This document shows positions 53,510 through 61,871 of a stretch of 64,000 nt of DNA, piece after piece. A program made the translations under genes and the position numbers. The notes beneath the pieces are model-generated. The model ran no database searches and was not told where the DNA came from. It saw nothing but the letters and a program-made list of their open reading frames with translations. How positions within the stretch are numbered: position 1 is the stretch's first letter; each line of letters starts with the position of its first letter. Source of the stretch: Candidatus Nitrospira kreftii (GTDB taxonomy: Bacteria > Nitrospirota > Nitrospiria > Nitrospirales > Nitrospiraceae); assembly GCA_014058405.1 (NCBI GenBank), contig CP047423.1, forward strand, positions 1,674,001 to 1,738,000. Direction: 5' to 3'.

Positions 53510-54421
53510 TCAGTACACGAGCTTCTCGTGTAACCAGGCCAGTAGTTCGTGCGTCACCTGTTCCGGATCATCTTCATGGACGAAATGCCCGGCATCTGCC
53601 ATCCTGACGACTGTCAGATCGGTAACAAACTCACTGAGCCCATTGAGGTTCTGGGCCACAAGCGCATGGTCTTGAAGTCCCCAGATCACGAGCGAGGGAA
53701 TATCGATCGTGGGATACCCCAGCCTGCGCTGACGAATGCCACCTCCACCTCGGAATGCGGCTCGATAGTAATTCACCATGGCGGTCAGTGCGCCGGGCTC
53801 GTAGGCCTGCTTCCGGTACGACTCCACGACATCGCTCGGCATCTCATTGCGATCAGTCGCCATGCGCTCAAAGATCTGCCCGATGACATAAGCATGCCCA
53901 GCCGATAAGGCTGCCTCCGGAAGCCATGGAATCTGGAAGAAGCCCATGTACCAAGAGCAGAGAAATTGCCGCCAGTGCCGAACCTCTCGTTCAAAACAGG
54001 CAGGGTGGGGCGCATTCATAATAACTAGGGCGTCTACACGACCGGGGTACCGCATCGCATAGTACCAGGCGATGATTCCACCCCAGTCGTGCCCGACCAG
54101 GATAGCCCGTTGCACCTTCGCAGCATCGAGGAGGCCACTGACATCGTCCATCAACAATTCTATGGAGTAGGCTTCAATACCGATCGGACGTGCAGTTCCG
54201 CCATATCCGCGAAGGTCAGGGGCCCAGATCCGATAGCCTGCCTGGGCTAACGGCTCAATCTGATGCCGCCAGGAGACTGCCGACTCCGGAAACCCATGGA
54301 GAAGGAGGACCAGTCGATCTCCAGTCCCGGCCACGGTCACCCGAAACGTCAATTGATTGACCGGAATATGGCAACATGACTCGGCCTTGACGCTGGGGTA
54401 TTTGGGGGCCAGGTAGCTCAT
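53510..54421 (-). CDS. Alpha/beta-hydrolase, epoxide-hydrolase-like
   Basis: This protein of about 303 residues has the HGFPES oxyanion motif, the nucleophile Asp112 in ILVGHDWGGIIAW, a cap domain rich in aromatic residues (about 150-230), a late acid in IWGLQDHALV and a His in ADAGHFVHEDDP. An Asp nucleophile followed by WGG is characteristic of soluble epoxide hydrolases and fluoroacetate/haloalkane dehalogenase relatives. The substrate is unknown. The ATG at 54421 is preferred to the TTG at 54427. It is divergent from the next small gene. Confidence 0.85.
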   Translation of the reverse strand: MSYLAPKYPSVKAESCCHIPVNQLTFRVTVAGTGDRLVLLLHGFPESAVSWRHQIEPLAQAGYRIWAPDLRGYGGTARPIGIEAYSIELLMDDVSGLLDAAKVQRAILVGHDWGGIIAWYYAMRYPGRVDALVIMNAPHPACFEREVRHWRQFLCSWYMGFFQIPWLPEAALSAGHAYVIGQIFERMATDRNEMPSDVVESYRKQAYEPGALTAMVNYYRAAFRGGGGIRQRRLGYPTIDIPSLVIWGLQDHALVAQNLNGLSEFVTDLTVVRMADAGHFVHEDDPEQVTHELLAWLHEKLVY

Positions 54422-54465
54422 GCACAAAACTTTCGAAATCGCTGGCCAGTTCTTGAAAGCCTGCT

Positions 54466-54849
54466 ATGCTTACAACCATGGAACCACCAAATTGGGTGTA
54501 TTGGCCAGATCAGGGTAAGTGGCGCGCCTATCCGGAGGGCTCTCCCGATAGCGAAATACAGGCAGTCTCCTTCGAAGAGCTGCAGTTCCAGATTCAGCGG
54601 CTGAACCAAGAAGTCAAAAGAACCCATCGAGAGATTTCCCGCATCGAACGACCCAGGCGGATCGTTCTTGACTTGGATGCGCCACAGTATGTCCTTTCAC
54701 AGGATCAAGGCAAGTGGCATGGGCATCTGTTGGGCTATCCCGAACACTCGACACAAGGGGAATCTTTTGACGAAGTGCAGTTCAAGCTCAGCCAACTCTG
54801 CCGCAACCTGATGACCGCCAAACAGCTGCCCTTACGAAAAGCGGCCTAA
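54466..54849 (+). CDS. Small duplicated HicB-like-fold protein, unknown function
   Basis: This 127-residue protein is a tandem repeat of one small domain. WPDQGKWRAYPEGSPDSEIQ with SFEELQFQIQRL (about 13-47) aligns with SQDQGKWHGHLLGYPEHSTQ with SFDEVQFKLSQL (about 78-114). The beta-strand-loop-helix pattern resembles the partial RNase H fold of HicB-like proteins, but no DNA-binding domain or HicA partner is seen. The start could be ATG 54466 or ATG 54478; neither has a good ribosome binding site. Confidence 0.6.
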   Translation: MLTTMEPPNWVYWPDQGKWRAYPEGSPDSEIQAVSFEELQFQIQRLNQEVKRTHREISRIERPRRIVLDLDAPQYVLSQDQGKWHGHLLGYPEHSTQGESFDEVQFKLSQLCRNLMTAKQLPLRKAA

Positions 54850-54937
54850 TCAAGAGTTCGCTTGGGAGTCAGATTCGCTGAGATTCTTCGCGGATAGGGC
54901 CAACTCTCCTTCGGTTTGAGGATCGTCTCACAGACCG

Positions 54938-55891
54938 TTATTCCATCACCTGATGCCGTACACGATACCGTCCCGAAAATGTCTCACTAGGTTCGAGCCG
55001 CTTCAGTCCCCATTCTGGGTGGTTGAAGGCATCCGTCGCACAGGTCATCGGTTCGATAGCAAGCGCAGCGCGTGGCGCATCTACGATGGCATCTCCCGTG
55101 TATACGACGACTGCGGAAAAGGCCGAATCCATCACGATGTCGATCCCACGACCGTTTGCGGCATGACGAAGAGAGGCAGTGGCTGTACCCGCTGCATCGC
55201 GTTCGAGGTGCACATAACAATGATTGAAGCGTTGCTGACCAACTGCACGAAACTGACGATAATCCCACGGCGTTCCGGCCACGTCCACAATAGAGCCTGT
55301 TGGAGCGAGCCGCTCATTGAATTCTAGGTAGCCGGCGCCTGGTATCTGTGCCTCAGCTTTATCGATCAGAGATGTCCCAACAGTGAAATACGGATGAAAG
55401 CCGACTCCCATTGGCGCAACCTGTCGGCCCACGTTGGTCACGGCAAATGCACAGGATAGCCCCCGTGCATCGAGTTCATAGGTTACCTGGACCATAAGCG
55501 AGAAGGGATAGCCACGGTTGGCATAGGTCTGAGCTTCAAGCTGAACCTCGCAGGTCACTTTGTGAGCACGCGCCTCCAGGACTTGCCAGGGGAGATTTCG
55601 CACGAAACCATGGATGGCATTGGGGCCTTCCTTGTCGTTACACTCCAGCTGAAATGCTCGTCCGTCGAAGGAATATTGCCCGTTACGAATACGCCCAGGA
55701 AATGGAATAAGCACATCACCTTGTCCACCTCGTTTCCGGCTTCCACCCGAATAACCCCACACAATATCCATCTCCTGCCCACCGTCATTGATCAACAGAT
55801 AGCGCCGTAATGACGCGCCCCAGGGAGATACCACAGCTCGCTGATTCTTAAACGAAAGCGTGAGTTCGGTATCAGGTGTCACAGGCTGCAT
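54938..55891 (-). CDS. Aldose 1-epimerase family protein
   Basis: This protein of about 317 residues belongs to the galactose mutarotase-like fold. Motifs are FPGRIRNGQYSFDG, NAIHGFVRNLPW (first catalytic His), the MGVGFHPYFTV segment with the second His, and a late AIEPMTCATDAFNHPEWG containing the catalytic Glu. It probably interconverts sugar anomers in the cytoplasm. The frame is open to 55927 (a GTG), but ATG 55891 gives a normal N-terminus; no ribosome binding site decides. The rhodanese gene ends just upstream on the same strand. Confidence 0.85.
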   Translation of the reverse strand: MQPVTPDTELTLSFKNQRAVVSPWGASLRRYLLINDGGQEMDIVWGYSGGSRKRGGQGDVLIPFPGRIRNGQYSFDGRAFQLECNDKEGPNAIHGFVRNLPWQVLEARAHKVTCEVQLEAQTYANRGYPFSLMVQVTYELDARGLSCAFAVTNVGRQVAPMGVGFHPYFTVGTSLIDKAEAQIPGAGYLEFNERLAPTGSIVDVAGTPWDYRQFRAVGQQRFNHCYVHLERDAAGTATASLRHAANGRGIDIVMDSAFSAVVVYTGDAIVDAPRAALAIEPMTCATDAFNHPEWGLKRLEPSETFSGRYRVRHQVME

Positions 55892-55931
55892 GGTGCGATC
55901 TCGGTTGGAAGCGATGTCAACGTACACACAA

Positions 55932-56390
55932 TTATTTCACGAATGGATTTCCGACCTTTTGCCAGTCGTCGAGATTCATGATGACAGCCGTCGTGTGCGT
56001 GAAGCCGAGCTCTTGGAGAGTCTGGGACGCAAGCGTTGCGCGCTTACCGCTCTGGCACTGGAGGATGATCGGTCTTTCCTTGTCCGTCTTCTCGGAGGAA
56101 CCGACGTGGTTCCAGATTTGAGATTCGATCAGGCCGCGAGGAATGTTGATCGCACCCGGCACATGTCCGGCTGCATATTCGTGAGGTTCGCGCACATCCA
56201 CGATAAGCGCTGAACCAGGATTGTCAACAAGCGTCCGATACTCATCCATGCCGATGGTCCTCACATGCTTCTGTGCTGCGTCCACGTTTGGTTTCACAGT
56301 TGGAGGAAGCTCCTGGGCACAAACGAGTAATGAAAGACATAATGAAGCACCAACCATGACACTCAACGACAACGTTGCCACCGTCTTCAT
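55932..56390 (-). CDS. Periplasmic rhodanese-domain protein
   Basis: This 152-residue protein has a signal peptide (MKTVATLSLSVMVGASLCLS, ending near VCAQ) and a single rhodanese domain with ALIVDVREPHEYAAGHVPGA and the active-site Cys112 in LQCQSGKRA. It could transfer sulfane sulfur or bind it in the periplasm. The ATG at 56390 is chosen for its strong AAAGGAGG site at 7 bases; upstream in-frame codons lack one. It is followed closely by the aldose epimerase gene. Confidence 0.88.
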   Translation of the reverse strand: MKTVATLSLSVMVGASLCLSLLVCAQELPPTVKPNVDAAQKHVRTIGMDEYRTLVDNPGSALIVDVREPHEYAAGHVPGAINIPRGLIESQIWNHVGSSEKTDKERPIILQCQSGKRATLASQTLQELGFTHTTAVIMNLDDWQKVGNPFVK

Positions 56391-56551
56391 GCTGTGCCTC
56401 CTTTGCGTTGGATCGTATACAGCCAACAATGTAATTGAATTGAGCATACTGTAATTCTATCAACGTCTCAATGCACGCTGCGATTAATCACGTGTACGCC
56501 TTCACGAAGCGCCACCTATACACTTCCCGTGGCCGTCGCGCCGGTCTTGCT

Positions 56552-57559
56552 TCACCGAGATCTGACGATGAAGGTCGTATCCGTCTGGGCTCGTGTGCCG
56601 AGCGTCACAGACTTTGTTTCGGTCAGTTTACTGACCCACCCAGTTCCAACATCCACCTCAATTTCGGCGTGGTTTTCCAACCCAACGGCTTGTAGAAATC
56701 CTTTCTCCGGCACGTGTTTGCCTTTCCGTGCAGCGAGATCCTTTACGAGCGATCGCATGATTCGGTCGGTCTGCTCGCGATCAGCCGATTGATTCCAATG
56801 CAGAACTGCGTGTTCCGATCGCCGGTTGAACGACTTGAGCACAATGTCGGCGCGAGTCGGAAAGGGATCACCTCCGAGTGGATTCTCGAGGAAGCCTTGA
56901 TACTCGTAGGGCTGGTCCCATGTGTACGTTCGTCCGAGAATCCTAAAATAGAGCTGCGCATCTCGTGTGCAGACTTGCTCGACCTGGGCTTTGGTCGAAA
57001 ACATGGTATCCCACTGTGCCCGTAAGTTTGTCATTATACCTTGGTTAGGTTGCCCGCGCTGCGAATCTGATCGCTTGGCCAAGAGGCCGTCTAGATTCCT
57101 CAGCATTTCACTGCGCAATACTTCCCAATTGTGGACGCCGGTGATGGCGCCTCGAGGGTCGATCTGAAGCACGATCTGTACGCCTTGCATGAGACCTACA
57201 ACTTGTCGCAGAACCGATTCGGATGGAGCAGGGACGTCAAAGGTGGTTGCACCTACAGTCCATCCCACAAGGTATCCTTGGGTGCTCACGTGGAGAACTT
57301 CAAGGGAGAAACGGGTGTGAGTCTTTCCCGATACCGCGGACCGGCCATTGAGTGATTTATCGCGTACCCGCGTAACCATCAGCTCAATCTTGTCGCCCTT
57401 ATTCCAGTGAGGGATGATCTCTACAGACTGAGGTGGGATTTTCTCAAAGCCCCAGAGGGGGAGGCAGAGCAAGATGAGCACTGCCGCGCGGGCGATCAAT
57501 GATCCGGGAATGCCTTCACGAGCATGAGTGATTGTTGGCTCACAGGCGTTCTTCTTCAA
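56552..57559 (-). CDS. Exported protein of unknown function
   Basis: This 335-residue protein has a late signal peptide (hydrophobic run about 22-38, ARAAVLILLCLPLWGF) and a mature part rich in beta structure (KIELMVTRVRDKSLNG; YLVGWTVGATTFDVP; QIDPRGAITGVHNWEVLRSE). I recognise no domain. The start appears to be the TTG at 57559, which overlaps the stop of the upstream 98-residue gene as TTGA. That overlap supports both genes and suggests translational coupling. A TTG further in, before the hydrophobic run, is an alternative. Confidence 0.6.
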   Translation of the reverse strand: MKKNACEPTITHAREGIPGSLIARAAVLILLCLPLWGFEKIPPQSVEIIPHWNKGDKIELMVTRVRDKSLNGRSAVSGKTHTRFSLEVLHVSTQGYLVGWTVGATTFDVPAPSESVLRQVVGLMQGVQIVLQIDPRGAITGVHNWEVLRSEMLRNLDGLLAKRSDSQRGQPNQGIMTNLRAQWDTMFSTKAQVEQVCTRDAQLYFRILGRTYTWDQPYEYQGFLENPLGGDPFPTRADIVLKSFNRRSEHAVLHWNQSADREQTDRIMRSLVKDLAARKGKHVPEKGFLQAVGLENHAEIEVDVGTGWVSKLTETKSVTLGTRAQTDTTFIVRSR

Positions 57560-57852
57560 GTTGTGTATATCGAACCGGGTACAGATTGTTTGAAACGCAG
57601 ATGCAGAGCAAACGACTCAGGTGTCATGCTACCCCAGCGACCAAATCCACTATGACAGCGGTATTCTCCGACTTCAAGAACGATCACGTGATCGTTGACC
57701 CATCCGAAAAGATAGCGGAGGATTGGATAAGAGACAGGCCGACTTTCGCACGTTGACCAACTTGCAGACAATCGGCCCGCTTCTGATGCACGAATCAATT
57801 CACGCATGAGGTGAAACCGGTTTGCATCTTGGTGATTGACGGTACCTGGCAT
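57556..57852 (-). CDS. Small protein of unknown function, coupled to the next gene
   Basis: This 98-residue frame starts at an ATG preceded by GGGGGAG and contains the segment ILRYLFGWVNDHVIVLEVGE, followed by Cys/Gly/aromatic residues. I know no homologous family. Its stop overlaps the TTG start of the exported protein by four bases, and its amino-acid composition looks protein-like, so it is probably real. A membrane association is not supported. Confidence 0.45.
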   Translation of the reverse strand: MPGTVNHQDANRFHLMRELIRASEAGRLSASWSTCESRPVSYPILRYLFGWVNDHVIVLEVGEYRCHSGFGRWGSMTPESFALHLRFKQSVPGSIYTT

Positions 57853-58157
57853 TTCTCCCCCTTGACTCGCCTAGTGGCTGAGGCGTAGTGTATGAATATC
57901 CTTTCACTACCGCCTCATTCTGGAGGTGGTGACGATGGTCCTCCCTGGAGCACAGTTCCGACGGTCTGGACCTGCTGTGTGTGCGCTTCTCCCTAAACAG
58001 GCTCCTTCATCCGATATCACTGCCTTGACACACTGGCGTGCAGGGCCGTGCCTCATCTCCAGAAGCCAAATGAATCCGGACACTGGATACCGGGGACAGC
58101 GGAAATCGGTGCTGGCCATAAAGGACTCGCGTACCATGGTGCGCGAGAGGGTGATGT
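57853..58157. other. Mostly empty intergenic region with an ambiguous frame
   Basis: Nothing certain is encoded here. A plus-strand frame opens at ATG 57935, eight bases after a good GGAGG, and runs to 58279 (114 residues), but its sequence is not protein-like to my eye and it overlaps the better-supported 59-residue membrane peptide at 58158. It could be a leader or a chance frame. Confidence 0.35.
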
Positions 58158-58337
58158 ATGGCATTGGCATATTGGGGAATCGTGACTGGTCTCTTGGTCT
58201 TGGTGGTCATGCTCTTGGTGTGCATGGACGTCCTCGCATCGAAGAGCCTCAAGAGTCGAGCAACGTCAACACAGGCTGATGGCAAGTCGAGGGATGGTCA
58301 GGCGAGGCCGTCAGCGGCCAGCCAGCATGCTGCATAA
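58158..58337 (+). CDS. Small single-pass membrane protein (59 residues)
   Basis: The predicted peptide begins MALAYWGIVTGLLVLVVMLL, a single hydrophobic segment of about 20 residues, and continues with a polar, charged tail (SKSLKSRATSTQADGKSRDG). GAGAGGG lies six bases before the ATG at 58158. The hydrophobic N-terminus, good ribosome binding site and short distance to the next plus-strand gene support it. The function is unknown. Confidence 0.5.
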   Translation: MALAYWGIVTGLLVLVVMLLVCMDVLASKSLKSRATSTQADGKSRDGQARPSAASQHAA

Positions 58338-58467
58338 TGACGGCTGGATGTTGGCTCTCTTCTCGAGCGCGGCGCAGCGTGTATGCTGGAGAGGTTCGAT
58401 TTGGAACGGGAGATGTGCGTCTGATCAACAGTTGAATTACTCATGAACCTTCATGACAGGAGGTGCT

Positions 58468-58827
58468 ATGGGTCCGACGAAAGCAATCGTGAGAGCACAA
58501 ACACTTTATGAGGCATTGGGAGGAAAACTAATAAAAGACGGTTTCGTGAGCCGACAAGAGGTTGAAGAATATGTGAACCACCATTATCTCGTGTTGCCGG
58601 TTGTCGATAAACGAGGGCAGCCGTGGCTCATCGATGGGGGGATGGTCTATTGTCTTCGTGGAACACAATACGAAACCGTACACGGCGAAAGGGTTCACCT
58701 CGCCCGATGTCCGGATTGTGGAGGCATGGGTATTCGAGACGAGGAAGTGGCCGTGGAGTCAGATTGTATCCGCTGCACGGCCTGCGGACATGAATTCGAT
58801 GCCCGGCTGGAGATGATGGAAACCTAA
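58468..58827 (+). CDS. Small zinc-ribbon protein, unknown function
   Basis: This 119-residue protein has an N-terminal helical part (TLYEALGGKLIKDGFVSRQE), a middle beta part, and a C-terminal zinc ribbon with two CxxC pairs (CPDCGG and CTACGHEFDA). The ATG at 58468 follows AGGAGG at an ideal distance; the ATG at 58453 does not. The ribbon may bind nucleic acid or protein. It has no obvious operon partner apart from the 59-residue peptide upstream. Confidence 0.65.
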   Translation: MGPTKAIVRAQTLYEALGGKLIKDGFVSRQEVEEYVNHHYLVLPVVDKRGQPWLIDGGMVYCLRGTQYETVHGERVHLARCPDCGGMGIRDEEVAVESDCIRCTACGHEFDARLEMMET

Positions 58828-58886
58828 AGAGGAGCTGTCCTATTTGCGTTCCTTACCGCGGGTGGAATGAGGAGTCAGCGTTCTCT

Positions 58887-59759
58887 CTATCGGGCGTTGT
58901 CCGACGGGGAAATGTGTTTTTTCCAGTGGTAGGTGCCGCCGTGTTCGCGTGGCGGAATGTTCTGCTGCTTGCCGACTCGGGTGTACCACCAGATGCCTTT
59001 CGCTTCCGTGCCGTCATCTGAGAGCTGGATTTCAAACCCTCCTTCTCGATCGTTGCCGGGCTGATACCATGTGCCCTGCCACAGTCGATCCGCAATTGTC
59101 GTAGTGGTAAAGCGTCCGTCGTGCTGGCTGTAGGGACCATTGCCGTTGCTGTCGAGAGTCGCTGCGTATCGCTTGTCATCCTCGACTTCGAGGATACTCC
59201 ATTCTCCGCTCACGTCCGGTTTCATTGAGGTTTGAGGCTTAATGGCGTGACGTCGTCGCGAGTCTGCCGAGGGTAAGCCCAATGCACTTTCGACGCTGGC
59301 GGATCGGAATGATTCGTGCCACGATAACAGTTGCCATTGACCATGGCGACGTTCGAGGACGCCGGTTTCCCGCATGGGGAGTATCGTCCGTTTTAATTCA
59401 GCCCCTTCGGTGACATAGCGGATATAGTCAAGTTCCATGGCATACCAAGCCAGATTGTCCTTCGTCCATACTTTCAGCTCAGTGATGGGAATCTCAAGTT
59501 TCTGAGCATTGATGAATTCGTCTTTCATCCCCTGTTCAAGCTCAGACCAACCGATATATTTACGGCCGGCGACTCCATAACTGATGATGTCTGCGTCGTG
59601 GGCCATCATTCGAGAAAGTGTAGGCAGATCTTTTTCGGCATTCGCCCGGACGAGCCGTCGGATGGCCGATTCCGGATCCGAAGTTTCCGACGCCGGCACA
59701 GTAATGGGAACGCCGATGAATACTAGAAGGAGAACAGGTGCCAGAAGTCCTCGCATCAT
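58887..59759 (-). CDS. Exported SnoaL/NTF2-like protein
   Basis: This protein of about 290 residues has a signal peptide (MRGLLAPVLLLVFIGVPITV) and an NTF2-like domain (about 28-150) with AIRRLVRANAEKDLPTLSRM, given in part, MAHDADIISYG and the final GQWQLLSWHES. A C-terminal beta-rich region (about 180-285) resembles a small lipocalin-like or binding domain (SGEWSILEVEDDKRYAATLD). No catalytic residues are evident. AGGAGG precedes the start; GTG 59762 is also possible. It follows the four-segment membrane protein gene on the same strand. Confidence 0.7.
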   Translation of the reverse strand: MMRGLLAPVLLLVFIGVPITVPASETSDPESAIRRLVRANAEKDLPTLSRMMAHDADIISYGVAGRKYIGWSELEQGMKDEFINAQKLEIPITELKVWTKDNLAWYAMELDYIRYVTEGAELKRTILPMRETGVLERRHGQWQLLSWHESFRSASVESALGLPSADSRRRHAIKPQTSMKPDVSGEWSILEVEDDKRYAATLDSNGNGPYSQHDGRFTTTTIADRLWQGTWYQPGNDREGGFEIQLSDDGTEAKGIWWYTRVGKQQNIPPREHGGTYHWKKHISPSDNAR

Positions 59760-59824
59760 CACGTAGATCCTCCTATCGATGAGAATTCTTTCTCACGACT
59801 GTGTGCAGGGGCAAGGAAAGCAGC

Positions 59825-60349
59825 TCAGCGATCCCATCGATACCCAACAAGAAAGGGCATGACGGTCAAGACACCGAGTGCTCCGATGGGCAAGGTTCCC
59901 ACAACAGGATCTTGTATGGCAAGGTACTCGTCGAGCGAAAGGCCGTGGAAGGGTAGAACAATGATCCATTCCATGACCAACCAGAGACTGAGTGCGACGA
60001 GACCCACGGTCAGTCGAATACCGGGGAAGGGAGGCAAGGTGAATCGGTCGATCACCCAGCGTGCGGCGATAATCATGGCGAGAAGATGCGAGGGAATTTC
60101 CATCACTTGAGCCACGCGCGTGCTGAAATGGAGGGCCACGACTTCAAGCCGAATGACCTCCAGCACAAATCCTGCCCCAAGCGCGATCAAAAAATAGACG
60201 GCGCCGGCCTTCAAGACTTGCACCAGGCCGGACGGCCGATCCTTGTCGGGTGTTTTCTCCGATACTGACATCACGTGGCGTGTCGGCTCGCCGATGAGGT
60301 CGGTCGAGCACGCTCTCTCCCACTCACGCACATTCCCAAGTTTGGCCAT
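59825..60349 (-). CDS. Integral membrane protein, unknown function
   Basis: This 174-residue protein has about four hydrophobic segments (for example AVYFLIALGAGFVLEVIRLE and TVGLVALSLWLVMEWIIVL) after a polar N-terminus. I know this type only as an uncharacterised bacterial membrane protein family. The start may be ATG 60349 or the ATG at 60271; neither has a clear ribosome binding site, and the shorter form would remove only polar residues. A 236-base region without a gene lies upstream. Confidence 0.6.
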   Translation of the reverse strand: MAKLGNVREWERACSTDLIGEPTRHVMSVSEKTPDKDRPSGLVQVLKAGAVYFLIALGAGFVLEVIRLEVVALHFSTRVAQVMEIPSHLLAMIIAARWVIDRFTLPPFPGIRLTVGLVALSLWLVMEWIIVLPFHGLSLDEYLAIQDPVVGTLPIGALGVLTVMPFLVGYRWDR

Positions 60350-60585
60350 GATGGTGAGATCAGTCTAGCCCAAAATTTGAGATACATCCATCATTCTGTA
60401 ATTACAGAGCAACAAAACGCAGCTGAAAAGTTCTAAGCAGGTGTTGAAATGCGTTTGGATGCGTGCCGGCGAACACCGCTGTTGTGATGTGCCTGCGCAG
60501 CACTTCCCATGGACGAGATGGCGCCCAACGATTTCCGATCGCGGGTTAGTCCTGTAGCGTGTATACGGCCGACACAGTTGGCAGG

Positions 60586-61176
60586 CTAGCCATAGATGCG
60601 TGCTCCTCGCTTAAGCCAGAACCCCCAGAATTGTGAATAGCCGTGAATCTTGTCCGTTGCGGCGCCGTCGTCGGTCACAACAGGGCGTTTCGTATTAACC
60701 CATTCGAAAATACCTCCATAGACATTAACCACATTGGCATATCCCTCTCTCTGCAGCTGTTCTGCAATCCGTTCACTCCGATATCCCACTGCACAGTACA
60801 CCGCCACTGGTGCCTGCTTGTCGATGCCAGCCAGTCTGTCCAGAGAGAACTCCTCGTATCCTACCCAGGTGGCTCCTGGAATATGACTCACCTCGAACTC
60901 TCGATATGATCGGGCATCGAGTATATGAAAGTCGCTCTTATCGAGGCGCTCCACTGAAATCTCCGGTACGTGATGGGATAACAGGGTAGATAGCAGCAGG
61001 TCGTAGACGTTGTCGCTCACATGGATCGGTGCCTGGAGGTTGCGTCCCCACAGGAAGAAAAGCAACAGTAGCAGCGCAAAGGCGAGAATCAGGTGATGTC
61101 GAATTGATGTCAGTATCTGAGCTGAAAATAATAGTGAGTCCAGCGATCCGATCATCCAGAGAGACGCGATTGGCAT
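60586..61176 (-). CDS. Membrane-anchored rhodanese-domain protein
   Basis: This protein of about 196 residues has one N-terminal membrane segment (about 28-44, HLILAFALLLLLFFLWG) and a rhodanese domain, with DFHILDARSYREFEVSHIPG and the active-site Cys128 in VAVYCAVGYRSERIA. The domain probably faces the periplasm. It is the second rhodanese in the window but is not similar enough to the first to be a recent copy. The ATG at 61176 is preferred because an AGGG is near and the upstream sequence is atypical. Confidence 0.8.
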   Translation of the reverse strand: MPIASLWMIGSLDSLLFSAQILTSIRHHLILAFALLLLLFFLWGRNLQAPIHVSDNVYDLLLSTLLSHHVPEISVERLDKSDFHILDARSYREFEVSHIPGATWVGYEEFSLDRLAGIDKQAPVAVYCAVGYRSERIAEQLQREGYANVVNVYGGIFEWVNTKRPVVTDDGAATDKIHGYSQFWGFWLKRGARIYG

Positions 61177-61871
61177 CGCCCTATAATTGGAACTCCCATG
61201 CCCTGTGTACTTCCTGTTTCCGACGCTCCGACCTGCATCGTTTGCACCGCAGTGCATTCCGTATAGCGTATGACTGCGAAAACATAATGGCTAGTGGCTC
61301 TGGTGGACCGGCCGGTTTGTGCAGTGTAATGGTGGGCACCAGCATGGTTCCCTATGACCAGGGGGCTACCGCCTAGCATGCAAGTTTATATAGCAGATAC
61401 CAGTACGCGTGCCATAATAACACGCTCGACCCATTTTGTGGTGAATACCTCAAACTGATATGAGGAATAGCACTGAATATCAGCTTGTCATTTTCTGAAG
61501 CATAAAATGAGCTTTCGCCCAAGAAGAGGAAATTGGAAGGCCCCCTACATGAAGGACTTGAAGAAGTGTCCTCAGTGGAGTTCGATCACGATCATCTCAT
61601 TCTTGGAAGATGAAATAACCATACGTGATATTCCAGGATGGGACTCAGCTGCACCTATCAATCTGCTGATCAGCATTGAGTAGGCGTTGGACTTATAAAT
61701 CGGAGGGAACGAATTAGCGGTATCCAAGAGTACCGGAGAACTCAAATGGGGAACTTGAAACTGGCATGAGCTGTCATGGTAGAACAAAACTCACACCCTT
61801 TTGATAGGCCCACCGTCTGAAAGAACAACTAGAGAATGTTCTTGCAAGGGATGAGGCAGGAGACTAATCCC
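61177..61871. other. Gene-poor interval
   Basis: No gene is clearly supported. A plus-strand frame at 61507-61683 (58 codons, beginning MSFRPRRGNWKAPYMKDLKK) has a weak GAAG site upstream and might be a small gene, but I cannot tell. The sequence is richer in AT than the neighbouring genes. Confidence 0.4.

Noticed and set aside
57935-58279. A 114-codon frame after a good GGAGG site
   Set aside because: Its translation is not protein-like, and it overlaps a better-supported small membrane peptide. It is mentioned only in the region entry.
61507-61683. A 58-codon plus-strand frame in the gap after the rhodanese gene
   Set aside because: The ribosome binding site is weak and nothing in the sequence is recognisable, so I do not call it a gene.
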